Origin: CAVQEK01 sp964596645
GTDB lineage: Bacteria > Bacteroidota > Bacteroidia > Cytophagales > Cyclobacteriaceae
Length of the DNA: 64,000 nt
NCBI GenBank assembly: GCA_964596645.1
Contig: CAZQVB010000004.1
Location: 62,001-126,000, forward strand
Direction: 5' to 3'
The position numbers and the translations under genes were made by a program. The notes under the pieces were generated by a model, which had not been told where the DNA came from, did not search any database, and saw only the letters and a list, made by a program, of their open reading frames with translations. Position 1 is the first letter of the stretch. Each line of letters begins with the position of its first letter. Shown here in pieces: positions 53,124 to 64,000 of the stretch.

Positions 53124-56100
53124 TGTCGCTTTCGTATTATTCTTACACCACCTGAATATTTGGCCTTTTCAGTACCACAATCGACCACATAATAATAATC
53201 ACCATCGGGAAGCGGCCTTCCGCTCATTGTGCCATCCCAATCATTATTGTAGTTGTTGGTTTCGTATACCTTTTGACCAAAACGATTGAAAACCAACAGA
53301 ACACAGCCATTGATCAACTCCAAGTGATCAATGCGCCATTCATCATTGATTTGATTGCCATCGTCGGGAGAAAAGAACTTCTGTGCTCCAAGAGGGTCAT
53401 CTTGCATGCCACCCACTATAATCCGCACCTGATCAAATGTCCATACGCTATCATCATCCATGGCAGCTAGTTCATAGACGTACTCACCAGGCTGTAATCC
53501 GGCTAAAAACAAAGTATCAGACTGCTCAACCGGATTTTGCATGGTTGGACCATCCACAAATCGCCACTCGTAATTGATGATATATCCGTCTTCATCATAT
53601 ACCTCTCCCACCAAATACTGTGCATCGTCCACGGGATAATCCACTTCTACATCTTCGCCGGCATACACCACAGGCGGTATATTATCATCTTGTTGCCGCA
53701 GCACATTGACTATAATCACATCAGAATCTGTAGCTCCCTGATCGTCCGTGACAGTGAGCCGGAATATGTAACGGCCCGCTACCAATTCGCGTAAGGAAAG
53801 TGTCGCCGTACTTTCACCGGATAAATCGACATGAGGTCCGGACTGCTTTTGCCACATATAAGAAATAGGATCACCATCGGGATCATTACCCTCCCCTTCT
53901 AAAACCATACTATCAAGAGGCAAAGTGATGAACACATCCTTACCTGCCATCGCTTTGGGGTTCTGATTGACCGATTCTGGTAGCACCGTTATTTGCAATT
54001 CGTCCAAAGCGGCTTCCCCCTGATCATCTTGCACACGCAGGCGAAATACATATATACCTTCCGAAATATTTTTAAGAATCAGCATGCTGTCAATAGCGGA
54101 TATAGCAACAGCTGGTCCCTTCACTTTTCTCCACTGATAATCTACTATATAACCATCGGCATCAGTGCCGCTGCCATACAACACGAGACTGTCGAGCGGC
54201 AATGAAACGATCATATCTTCACCCGCCAATGCTACGGGCTTTTTATTTATATCTTGTCCGTACACCGTTATGGTTACCTCATCGGTAGCGGTGGAGCCTT
54301 TATCATCTGTCACCATGAAGCGATAGACATAAGTGCCGGCCGACATATCGGAAATCTTAAATGCAATAGAATCCGGATTACTTGTTTTAGTTACCGGCCC
54401 AGATACCTGCTTCCATTCATACGCTACGATACTACCATCACTATCTGTACCTCTGCCTTGCAAAACCGTAGTATTCTGGGGCAGATATAGATTGATGTCC
54501 GGCCCTGCATCTGCTTGTGGTGCCTTATTAATTTCACCAGGCAATACAGTCACCTTTACCTGGTCATCATGCTGTGCACCATCATTATCAGTCACTGTAA
54601 GGCGAAAAATATACGTGCCTGCAATCATTTGCTGAACCGTAAGCGTCGGCTTGCCATCGTCCTTTAATGTCGCTCCTGGCCCACTTATCTTCTTCCACTG
54701 ATACTTTTCAATACTCCCATCCGGGTCGGACCCTGAGCCAGCAAGCACTATAGTATTGGTTGGCAATTGAATGACGATATCTTCCCCTGCATAGGCAGTT
54801 GGTGGCTGATTGATTGCCTCTGCATGCACCGTCACCCGCACCAAATCTGAGGCGCTTGCGCCATCATCATCTACCACGGTGACGCGGAATACATACACGC
54901 CGCTTATCAAATTACTGAGTGAAAGCGTGGCGTCACGGTTTTCTGTTAGTACCACAGATGGCCCTGCAGTTTGCTCCCACAAGTAGCTCACTACACTTCC
55001 GTCATCATCAGAGGCCAGCGCCTTAATGATTGCCGAATTGGTGGGCAGGTAAATGTGTTGATCTCTACCCGCATTCACTTCAGGATTATTATTGACTTCC
55101 TCTGGCCTTACGGTTACCCTTACAAGGTCATCATCACTCGCTCCATTGTTATCGGTAACGGTAAGTCGAAATGTGTAAAGACCCTCCTGCAGTAAAGAAA
55201 CTGTAAGGTTAGCTGAATTAATCCCTGTCAATTGACCTGATGGTCCGCTGATCTTTGTCCAGCGATATTGAGTGATCTCACCGTCTGCATCCTGTCCGGA
55301 GCCGTACAACACTACCGTGCGTGTTGGCAAATCAATGGTGATATCGGGGCCGGCATTGGCTGTTGGAATCTGATTGATAGCTGGTTGGCTCACTGTAACC
55401 TTCACATCATCAAAGCGGCTTGCTCCCTTGCTGTCGGTCGCTGTGAACCGGAAGTTGTAGGTGCCTTCCTCAAGATTGGAGAGCGCCAGTGTTTTTTGAT
55501 TTTTATTACCTAAAGTCGCTTCCGGGCCGCTGATTTTGGCCCAATCAAACACTAAGGGATCACCATCAGGATCTGAGGCCGAACCGTTGAGATTGGTACT
55601 GTTGGTTGGTAAAGTCAGAAATACATCATTACCGGCATTTACGAGCGGGCTACGATTAATGGCTGCGGCATTTACCCTTACCTGCACATCGGCTGATGTG
55701 CTCGCACCGTCGTCGTCTGTTACTGTAAGCCTAAAAGTATACGTGCCCGCCTCTAACCCATTGATGGTAACAGTGGCATTGTTGGCATTATCTATATTGG
55801 CTGCAGGTCCGGACAGTTTTCGCCAGTTATAACCCACAATGGTACCATCTCTGTCATACCCCTGACCGAATAGTGTAATCGTATTGACAGGTAGTGTAAT
55901 TTCCTGATCTGAGCCCGGCAATGATACGGGTGGTGCATTTTTGTCTTCGGGTAAAACCTCTACTTGCATTTCATCGAAGTCCGTGGCGCCATCATCATCG
56001 ACTACAGAAAGCCTGAATGTATAGATGCCAGCGATGAGGCCGGAAACTGTGACATTTGCTGTGTTTTGATTGGCCAGATTGGCGGAAGCGGGTCCGGATT

Positions 56101-59100
56101 GTTGGCTCCAGGCATAGGACACTACCTTTCCGTCTGAGTCGCTTCCTGAGCCTTTGATGGTGATCATAGATGTTGGCAATTGAAGCGATTGATCAGAGCC
56201 TGCATTGGCCGTTGGAGACAGGTTGATCACCTCCGGGTTTACCTGTACAATGACATCATCAGATCCTGTAGCGCCCTCTCCATCCGTCACCGTCAGTCTA
56301 AAACGATATTGGCCTTCTTCCAATGATTCGAGCGTGACATTGGGTTGATCAGCATTGATAAGAAGGCAAGAAGGGCCGCTGATCTTTCTCCATTCATAGG
56401 TTAATACACTACCATCTACATCACTACCACTTCCATATAGTACCAGCGTGTTGGTGGGCAGGTTGACGGATTGATCTGATCCGGCATTGGCTGTGGGTGA
56501 CTCATTTAAGTCGGGATCGTTAATTTGAATCACCACATCGTCATATGATACCGCGCCGTCATTGTCCGTGGCGCTAAGGCGAAATACAAAACGTCCCGCC
56601 AGCAAGTTTTCCAGGGTCAACGTCAGCGCATTAGTATTGACAAGTGTAAGAGTGGCACCGCTTACCTGCGTCCAGGCAACGGTGGATATAGTTCCGTCTG
56701 GATCGGAGGCAGCGCCTGATATATTGAGTGTGGCTAGAGGAAGGGCATAATTCTGATCGATGCCGGCATCGACCACAGGCAATTTGTTTATTGCTTCTAC
56801 GGTCACTTTCACCTCATCGGTGGCCGACAGACCTTCATTATCAGTTACCTTTATTTCAAATCGATAGGTGCCCTCCTGTAAATCAGAAAAAGTGGCCACA
56901 GCCTTATCTCCATCTACTATAGTGGCTGCCGAAGGACCGGAAAGCTGTGTCCAGGCATAGGAAGAAATGCTACCGTCGACATCCTCTGCAGTTGCCGTAA
57001 GCACCAACACATTCTCTGGAAGCTGTAGCTTCTGGTCAGGGCCTGCGGAAACGGCTGGTGGCTGATTTGCTGCGTCTACTTTTACCTGAACCTCGTCTGA
57101 TGCTGTAGCCCCCTTATCATCGGATACTGTTATTTTATATATGTAAACACCCTGAGTAAGATCAGACACACTGAGAGCACTGGTAGATGCACCGGCCAAT
57201 GTGGCCATGCCCGGGCCAGACAGCTGCTCCCAGACATATTGTGCTATACTTCCGTCGGCATCATCAGCAATGGCCGAAATAGTCACAGTATTAGCAGGAA
57301 GCTTTATGAACAGGTCTTTGCCGGCATCTACGGTTGGCAGTTGGTTGATCGGCTCAGGATACACCGTCACTACTACTTCATCGGAGGCCTGCGCACCGCC
57401 ATTGTCGGTAGCGGTGAGCCTGAAGGTATATACACCATCAGACAGCTCGCTCAAGGCGAGCGATAATGCGTTTGATCCTGNNNNNNNNNNTCATCGTTGC
57501 AGCAGGACCGCTGACTTTTTCCCATAGAACACTTTCTATATTTCCGTCTTTGTCGGTGGCTGTGCCAGAAAGTGTCAGCGTATTTACGGGCAGTGTCAAG
57601 GATTTATCTGCACCCGCACTGACTGTTGGCTTTAGGTTGACCGGTGGCTGGCTTACGGTGATGATCACTTCGTCGGAAGATGAGGCCCCTTCATTGTCAG
57701 TGACGGTAAGCCTGAAAATGTACTCGCCTTCAGTCAATGCACTGATCGAGACATTGGCCTTGTCAACATTGACCATAGTGGCTGAGGCACCCTTTACTTT
57801 TTCCCAAAAATATGTGACAACAGTGCCATCTGAGTCTGTGCCCTTACCGAACAGCGTAGCAGAGGAAGTTGGCAATTCGATGGACATATCCTCGCCTGCA
57901 TCGGCCATTGGCGCAGCGTTTATCCGCGTTACAAATACGACAATAAGATCGGAAGCTGAAGCGCCTTCATTGTCGGTAACCGTGATTTTGAATTCATAAA
58001 CTCCTTCTACAAGACTGCTGACCGTAGCGATGGCTTTGTTGCTATTGGCGATGGTGTACCCGGGTCCACTTACCTTTTCCCACAGATAATTCACTATCGC
58101 ACCATCTTCATCGGTAGCCACTGCCTTGAGCGTAGCGGTGGTGGTGGGCAACAACACTTCCACATCTTCACCGGCTGCTACCTTGGGTGATAGATTTGCC
58201 GCGCCTACTGTTACAACCACTTCATCATACCCTGTAGCACCATCATCGTCGGTTACGGTGAGGCCGAACACATACATGCCAGCCTGTAGGTTTGCGATAG
58301 AAAGGTCTGGGGATGTTGTATTGGCTAAATCAGCGTCGGGTCCACTTTCTTTTACCCAGGAATAGCCGGTAATAGTGCCGTCAGGATCGGTGCCTGTGCC
58401 TTGCAACAGAAGCGAATTCGTGGGCAATTTTATACTGATGTCCTTACCGGCATTGGCTGTGGGTGCTATATTTCCAGCCAATACAGATATCTGAATTTTG
58501 TCTGTAGCGCTGGCCCCGTCATCGTCTGTTACTTCCAGTTCCAATATATACTTCCCTTCTACCAGATCACGAATGTTTACTACAGCCTTATCGCTATCTT
58601 TGAAGGTAATGGACGACGGACCGCTTATTTTTGTCCATTTATAAGTGTCGATTTTTCCATCATTATCACTGCTCTTGCTGCCATCGATGTTGGTGCTGCT
58701 CGTTGGCAATGTTAGCGTTATATCATCGCCCGCATCTGCCGTTGGTGGTACGTTTTCCAGTTCTCCGGTTACTGTTATTTCGTCATAACCGCTGGCTCCA
58801 TCGTCATCTGTTACAGTGAGGCCAAACTTATAAACACCTTCCACCAGATCAGACAGTGAAAGTGTGGGTGAAGTAGCATTGCTCATGGTGACGGCCGGGC
58901 CACTTACTTTTACCCATTGATAAGTTTCTACTTTCCCGTCATTATCTGTACCCTTGCCTGTCAGATTTATGGCTGTCGTTAGCGCCAATGCTACAATCTG
59001 ATCCTTTCCTGCATCAGCAATAGGGGCCTGATTTGCAGCGACTACGGTGACACGCACATCGTCCTGGGCTTTTGCGTTGTCATCATCTGTCACGGTTAAG

Positions 59101-60641
59101 CGAAAGGTATAGGTGCCCTCTACGAGGTCCTTCACTGTAAGCGTGGGGGTGGTCTCATTAGAGAGATCAGCGGCAGGGCCACTTTGTTTGGACCACAAAT
59201 AGCTACTTACCGTACCATCGGCATCTGTTCCTTTGCCAGTGAGCAATACGGTATTGTCAGGTAATTGTACGGTTTTATCTTCACCAGCATCGGCCTGCGG
59301 GGGCTGATTTGCAGCTTCTACCTTTATCATTACTTCATCTACACCGGTGGCACCGTCATCATCCGTCACAGTAAGCTCGAACGTATAGATTCCTTCTACC
59401 AATGATTTTACAGTCAGTACAGGCTTATCCGCATTTTCTAATGTAGCCGTGGGACCGCTCAACTTGATCCAGTCATACTGTATCACTGTACCATCGCTGT
59501 CTGTACCAGAGCCGTTGATGTTGGTCGATGTATTGGGCAGTACTACCGTAAAATCTTTTCCGGCATTGGCACTTGGTGCTTTATTGATCAGTTCCGGCAG
59601 TACAGTTACGATCACCTCATCGTCGTCAGTTGCTCCTTTATCGTCGGTTACGGTCAGTCGAAATGTATAAGTGCCTACAGTGAGTTTGTTGAGCGTAAGT
59701 ACAGCGCTATTCGCATCCACAAGTGTAGCAGCCGGTCCGGATAATTTGGTCCACATATACGAGGTAACAGAACCGTCGGAATCCGATCCCGAGCCTTTCA
59801 GCACCAGTGTATTGGTAGGCAGGGTTATGGTTTGATCGGTACCGGCATTGGCGGATGGAGACTTATTGCCAGATACAGTTCTTTTATAACCCAAAAACCA
59901 CTCGTATAGATTTGGTGTGTTATAATCATTCGTAGGGCTGTACACCATATTCCACATCGACCCGCTGTGGCCCTGGCCTTTATAGGTGGTTAATATAGCC
60001 TCGGGATTAGGGCTAGCCTTATTGACACATTTTACTGCTGATTCACCTTTGGGGTAACTATGTTTAGTGTTGTCACGATCGCCGTGATGATGCCAGGTTG
60101 GTATATTTCTTTCGCCTATATTTTGTGCCCATACACAAGATGAGGAAGCTGACACAGGCGCTATGGCAGCTATTCGATTTGGTTCATTAGCGCTCCAGCC
60201 GGCTGTCCAGTAGGTGCAATACCCGCCCATGCTAAGGCCGGTGAGATATACCCTATCGGGATCTGCCTTATAATTATCCAGTACATAATCAATTAGGGTT
60301 ATTACCTTATAATCGTGAAAGGCATTTGCTGTCTGAGGTGTAATGACAATGAAACACTCCTGTTTCCCATTGACGGTGAAGCACATGTCATCGCCATTGT
60401 CAATAAATTTGGCTGGCCCGTGTTTCAACACCTTACCTATGCTCCCGGGCGTACCATTGCCGGTTTCGCCCGATCCGTGCAGGAAAATTAAGACTGGATA
60501 TTTTTCTTTTGCCGTATTATAGCCGGGCGGCGTATACTCAAGAAATGGCAATACGCCGTCTGGGTTTCTTAAGGTGAGCTGGGCAAATAAAGAACTAAAT
60601 CCAAGAAGTATTGAGGCTGTGGTTAATAGAAATCTCTTCAT
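53120..60641 (-). CDS. Giant secreted esterase with 23 PKD-like repeats and type B T9SS tail
   Basis: About 2503 residues if the 10-N gap has length zero. Signal peptide MKRFLLTTASILLGFSSLFAQ; alpha/beta-hydrolase head (about 25-255) with oxyanion HGSGE, nucleophile Ser137 in GLSMGGY, probable acid near HGDRD and His225 in GQGHSG. Then 23 tandem PKD/cadherin-like repeats of about 93 residues, each opening NxxPxAxAGxD and ending YxFxLTVTDxxGA. The C-terminus (FSPDDGNQINDEWRI, then FNRFGQKVYETNNYNNDWDG, ending KKRQ-like) is a gliding-motility/type B T9SS sorting domain. It is co-transcribed with the PorP/SprF-SPOR gene, likely its surface anchor. Probably acts on acylated polysaccharide. Confidence 0.9.
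57481..57490. other. Assembly gap (10 N) inside the giant esterase gene
   Basis: The gap shifts the frame only on paper. Without the N's the two sides join as one frame, and the repeat spacing (13 residues between the conserved hydrophobic and the L-x-x-G-x-Y-x-F motif) fits a real gap of zero or a few bases. Confidence 0.9.
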
Positions 60642-61050
60642 TGAGATTTTTCATTTAGATGAAGAAATTTGGCTACAAATATATAACGAATTAAAATTAG
60701 ACAAAAAGCACCCATTAAAATGGCATATATAGATGGATCGCATTGGTAGTGAGTATTTTAAATGATCTGAGCAAAAGCTTTGGAAATGTTACAATTCTTT
60801 CAATTTCCTACCCATCTGAGCGCATATGAATTGCCTGGTTACAATTGCAAGAAAATGGATTTTACAAACCATTTATTAGAAAAGTGCAAATTCATATTGA
60901 ATGCTTAATATTCACCCTGCTATTATCGCGACTTTGTTGCTAACCGATTCATTCAGATTATTGTGGAAATTGCCAGGGCATTACGCCAGCTTAAATCAGG
61001 GTGTGGCGATATGTTGCTGCGCATTACATGTAAAATAAATCAAAAACTGT
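60642..61050. other. Intergenic region between esterase and glycosyltransferase genes
   Basis: AT-rich and divergent. The minus-strand promoter of the esterase gene lies at 60676-60705. For the glycosyltransferase no clear TAnnTTTG promoter was found. No gene or hairpin is recognised in the rest. Confidence 0.5.
60676..60705 (-). promoter_or_regulatory. Promoter of the giant esterase/PorP-SprF operon
   Basis: Minus strand: TTTG (60702-60705), 18 nt, TATATTTG (60676-60683). A near-perfect Bacteroidota promoter, 34 nt upstream of the start codon at 60641. Confidence 0.72.
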
Positions 61051-62247
61051 ATGTCGGTCTCAGTGAATTTTGAGAAATACCCCGTGATCATGCTCAGCAT
61101 GTCGAGGTACGATTATCTTTCTTCTGCATCACTTTCCCTGGCAAGAGAGCTGTCAAAAAATCAGGTCGTGCTATACATTGACCATCCTTATACTTATAAG
61201 GATTTGGCTGTCAACTTCTCTGACGGGTCCATCAAAAAAAGATTTAAGGCCATCTTTGGCAGGGATGATCGATGCATACACTACTTCAACAATCTCAATC
61301 TAAAAATTGGCTTCGCCATTTTCGCTATCCCACTCAATTGGCTACCAACTGCCTTGTACATCAGAATGAATAAAATCAATGAATATCTACTCTATTGGTC
61401 GGTACGCAGGCTGATGAAAAAATGTGGTATCAGCCAATATATTTTTTTTAATTCCTTCAATCCCTTCTACGGCAGTTTCTTTGAACGGGATAAAAACAAC
61501 CTCTTTACCATCTATCAATGTAGAGACGATATTTCCGCCGCACCATTTGTGAATAAGCACGGGCAGCAATTGGAAAATATACGGGCCCGAAAGGCCGACC
61601 TGGTAGTCGCCACGGCACAAAGCCTTGTAGCGAAACTGTCATTGCAAAACAGCAATACACATTACCTGCCCAATGGTGTACAAGATCATTTTTTTGAACA
61701 CATAGCCATAGCTGCCCAAAACAAGAAGAAGCGTATCATTGGCTATACCGGCCTTGTGGGCGAACGAATGGACCTTGATCTAGTGATATCGCTTGCTCAT
61801 ACCTTTGCCGAAGCGGAAATCCACATGATCGGGCCCGTGGACAAAAACTATATTGGCAGCCGTTTTGACCAGACCGGCAACATCAAGCTGCTGGGTCTTG
61901 TACCGTACGAAGAATTGCCTGCCCGATTAAGAACCTTTGATGTGGCCATTATTCCATTTGTTAGCAACCAACTGACCAAAAGCATTTATCCATTGAAAAT
62001 CAATGAATATCTATCTGCCGGACTCCCGGTCATTTCCACCAGATTTTCTGATGAGTTGATTGAATTTGAAAGCCATATCTACCTGGCAGAAAGCCCTGAA
62101 AGATTCATACATAAAACACGACTTGCGTTAGAGGAACCATATGATGAAGGCCTCCGTACGCGGCGCATTGATCTGGCACGCAAAAACAGCTGGACACATC
62201 GAGCGCTGCAACTGAAGCAATTGTATAATGAAACGGTAAAAAAATAA
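61051..62247 (+). CDS. Glycosyltransferase family 4/1-like protein
   Basis: The 398-residue GT-B-type enzyme has FEKYPVIMLSMSRYDYLSSASLSLARELS at the N-terminus. The C-terminal half shows RIIGYTGLVGERMDLDLVISLAHTF near residue 227, MIGPVDKN near 262, LLGLVPYEELPARLRTFDVAIIPF near 280 and YPLKINEYLSAGLPVISTRFSDE near 313, the usual nucleotide-sugar site with the invariant Glu. No signal peptide or membrane helix is obvious. It may act in the same surface-polysaccharide pathway, though it lies apart from the 47-51 kb genes. Substrate unknown. Confidence 0.9.
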   Translation: MSVSVNFEKYPVIMLSMSRYDYLSSASLSLARELSKNQVVLYIDHPYTYKDLAVNFSDGSIKKRFKAIFGRDDRCIHYFNNLNLKIGFAIFAIPLNWLPTALYIRMNKINEYLLYWSVRRLMKKCGISQYIFFNSFNPFYGSFFERDKNNLFTIYQCRDDISAAPFVNKHGQQLENIRARKADLVVATAQSLVAKLSLQNSNTHYLPNGVQDHFFEHIAIAAQNKKKRIIGYTGLVGERMDLDLVISLAHTFAEAEIHMIGPVDKNYIGSRFDQTGNIKLLGLVPYEELPARLRTFDVAIIPFVSNQLTKSIYPLKINEYLSAGLPVISTRFSDELIEFESHIYLAESPERFIHKTRLALEEPYDEGLRTRRIDLARKNSWTHRALQLKQLYNETVKK

Positions 62248-62288
62248 CCCCCAGTGGTCATTGACCATCATTCGGGGGTTTTATTAAT
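62246..62288. terminator. Bidirectional terminator between convergent genes
   Basis: AACCCCC (62246-62252) pairs with GGGGGTT (62274-62280), with an inner TGGTCA/TGACCA pair. T-runs follow on both strands (TTTTATTAA on plus; ATTTTTTT on minus). It probably ends both the glycosyltransferase and the type A T9SS protein messages. Confidence 0.8.
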
Positions 62289-62303
62289 CATTAATTTTTG
62301 CAG

Positions 62304-63998
62304 CTACATCTTCACAAAGCGCTTTATCGCCATCTGACCGTTGTTCAGATCGTGGAGCTGAAGAATATACACGCCGGGTTTCACGTTGCGCAAATCTACC
62401 GTGGATGAACTACCCGACAGAAACCCCTGCTCTAAAACCTGATTGCCATTGGCGTCCAGTATTTTTATAGTGCAATTTTGAAGCATTTGCCCATTAATGG
62501 AAAGATTGAGGTCGTCGCGTACAGGATTGGGGTATAAAGCAAGTGCCTGTGTCTGCAATAATTCAACTTCTACTTGATCAGCTACTGGCTCATCTGCCAC
62601 TCTGGCATTGGCCAGCGACTGCTGCGGCACAAACTTCACGGCGTCAGCGATCACGTATCCATTGCTGCCCGCATTATCGAACACTACACGGCCGTCACCA
62701 CTGAAATCAAAAGTTCCAAGTGACTTCCAACCATTCACTTGCTTCGTTTGATCGAGATAAATCACATCGGTTCCGTCCGCATGCTCTACCAGCACTTTTG
62801 TATTCGAGGCCCTGTTTTGATGAGCAGTCCACTTCGTAAGCACCTCATAGCTGCCGGAAAGATCTTGCACATCGTAAAAAGCCTTCTTGCCTCCCTTGCC
62901 GCCATCTTGATCGTGATAGTAGTCGGGGCCATATTTTTCTCCATTGCCATGCGTACTCAATTCCCACTTTCCCTGCAAAGAAAATTCAGGATCGCTGTTG
63001 TCTATAATGATGGCGGAACTGACATTTTTATTATCAGCTTGTGTATCGCCCACATACGTCAGCTTTACTGCATCGGCGATTACATAACCGTCGGTTCCTT
63101 CATTGGAAATGGTTATTTCCGCCGTATTCGCAATTTTGTAGGTGCCTAGTGTGAGCCACTGCTTGCCATTTTTAGTTTGGTCAATTTTCAGCTTTGTCAC
63201 ATTGTTTCCTGTGTTTATTTCCACAGGCGTTTTGGATGAGCGATTGCTGTGATTTAAGTAATAGATTGAAATTGTATAATCGCCAGGCAGGTCGACTGGT
63301 ATGGTATAAGTCACTTTCTTGCTCGCTTTGCCGGCATTGTTGTCGTGGTAATAGTCGTCACCATATTTTCCACTACCCCCATAGGTACTTTTCGTCCATG
63401 ATCCTGTACGGCTCACCCTTTTATCGTTATTGTCTACCACAATGTCGTACCCTCCAGCCTCATTCACCACCAAGGTCATATCATCGGAATATGCCTTGTT
63501 GTTATCATCCTTGGCGTTGAATTTTAACTTATAGGTGCCTGGTTCAGGCTCATCTATTTTGAGTGTTTCTTTAGTCATATCACACTGGCTAAGCTCCGGC
63601 CCACTCGTCTGCGACCACCACTTATCGACCACCACCTGCTCACCTTCTACTACTTTCCCTTCAATGGTGAGATCTTTGGTGACTTCATCTACCTGTATAT
63701 CGGGGCCTGCAGTCACTTTTACCTGTACGGGCGCAGGGGCAGCAGGCACTGAGTTGAGCTTATGGCTCAAAAACCACCTATAGAGGTTTTCATTGCCAGA
63801 GTTGGCCGGATTATAAATTTTGCTCCACAAGCCGCCGCTATGGCCCTGGCCGGGGTGTGTAGTAAAACGGGCTTGGGGATTGCATCCGCGTTTGTTGATC
63901 CATTCTACCGATAGCAAGCCTTTTGCATAGGTGTGCTTGGTATTGTCCTTATCGCCGTGCTGGTGCCAAACAGGTATGTTGTTGTCACCGATGAAGTT
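62304..63998 (-). CDS. Secreted esterase paralogue with golvesin-type domains and type A T9SS tail, 5' end outside window
   Basis: The frame stays open to the right edge, so the ATG at 63917 is internal; about 564 residues are visible. The edge shows the end of an alpha/beta-hydrolase head (NIPVWHQHGDKDNTKHTYAKG and HPGQGHSGGLW) closely like the giant esterase. One diverged PKD-like repeat follows, then two golvesin/xanthan-lyase-type domains (each with GKYGxDYYHD near the start and GYVIADAVK at the end). The C-terminus LYPNPVRDDLNLSI ... GVYILQL ... KRFVKM is a type A T9SS sorting domain. Predicted to be secreted and attached to the surface, binding and perhaps deacylating polysaccharide. 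Confidence 0.88.
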   Translation of the reverse strand, partial: NFIGDNNIPVWHQHGDKDNTKHTYAKGLLSVEWINKRGCNPQARFTTHPGQGHSGGLWSKIYNPANSGNENLYRWFLSHKLNSVPAAPAPVQVKVTAGPDIQVDEVTKDLTIEGKVVEGEQVVVDKWWSQTSGPELSQCDMTKETLKIDEPEPGTYKLKFNAKDDNNKAYSDDMTLVVNEAGGYDIVVDNNDKRVSRTGSWTKSTYGGSGKYGDDYYHDNNAGKASKKVTYTIPVDLPGDYTISIYYLNHSNRSSKTPVEINTGNNVTKLKIDQTKNGKQWLTLGTYKIANTAEITISNEGTDGYVIADAVKLTYVGDTQADNKNVSSAIIIDNSDPEFSLQGKWELSTHGNGEKYGPDYYHDQDGGKGGKKAFYDVQDLSGSYEVLTKWTAHQNRASNTKVLVEHADGTDVIYLDQTKQVNGWKSLGTFDFSGDGRVVFDNAGSNGYVIADAVKFVPQQSLANARVADEPVADQVEVELLQTQALALYPNPVRDDLNLSINGQMLQNCTIKILDANGNQVLEQGFLSGSSSTVDLRNVKPGVYILQLHDLNNGQMAIKRFVKM

Positions 63999-64000
63999 GG

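Noticed and set aside
53120..60641. Two separate secreted proteins
   Set aside because: Both sides of the N run are one repeat of the same array in the same frame once the N's are removed; the Met at 57454 lies inside a repeat.
63915..63917. ATG at 63917 as start of the last gene
   Set aside because: Upstream codons to the window edge continue the esterase domain and match its paralogue, so this Met is internal.

Overview
The window comes from a member of the Bacteroidota, most likely a gliding or biofilm-forming Cytophagales-type bacterium. The evidence is the alternative complex III (ActABCDEF) operon, type IX secretion (T9SS) sorting domains of both types A and B, a PorP/SprF protein, a DUF5916 protein, the carboxynorspermidine route to polyamines, and Bacteroidota-type promoters (TTTG, about 19 nt, TAnnTTTG) ahead of several genes. 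Genus cannot be told from the sequence. The record is a draft assembly with three runs of N; the two 10-N runs break the frames of genes that otherwise look intact.

Layout. 1-5.0 kb: the 3' part of a DUF5916 outer-membrane-type protein, then a short operon of a Gfo/Idh/MocA oxidoreductase, a TIM-barrel sugar isomerase/epimerase and a DUF1080 lipoprotein, the usual set for 3-keto-glycoside turnover. 5.2-9.4 kb: an NtrC-type sigma-54 response regulator and a large hybrid histidine kinase (likely four-step phosphorelay). 9.7-11.64 kb: a markedly AT-rich two-gene cassette, an SPFH/band-7 protein translationally coupled to a divergent NAD-kinase-like protein, flanked by imperfect inverted repeats; this is the most unusual locus here. 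11.8-15.7 kb: carboxynorspermidine synthase and decarboxylase, then a sodium:solute symporter. 15.7-16.4 kb: a non-coding mosaic of short repeats in opposite orientations around a REP-like palindrome. 16.4-20.6 kb: TrkH/TrkA potassium uptake and a carboxypeptidase-regulatory-like surface protein. 20.7-29.7 kb: RecQ, a class C beta-lactamase-like serine hydrolase, a Fic protein, a symporter with its DUF4212 small subunit, a small GNAT-like protein and an M28 peptidase.

29.8-43.8 kb is one minus-strand respiratory operon, actABCDEF-coxB-coxA-ctaB-coxC-coxC-coxD: quinol oxidation by alternative complex III feeding an aa3-type oxidase, read from an almost perfect promoter at 43873-43903. The aconitase gene diverges from it.

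46.7-51.6 kb is an AT-richer envelope/exopolysaccharide operon: a TerB-like protein, a Wzc-like chain-length/ATPase protein, an unlisted 32-residue membrane peptide, a half-length TolC-like protein and a Wzy/O-antigen-ligase-like polymerase. 51.7-64.0 kb carries cell-surface functions: a PorP/SprF protein with a C-terminal SPOR domain, coupled to a giant secreted esterase with 23 PKD-like repeats and a type B T9SS tail; a glycosyltransferase; and, running off the right edge, a paralogous esterase with golvesin/xanthan-lyase-type domains and a type A T9SS tail. No tRNA, rRNA, CRISPR array or insertion sequence was recognised.
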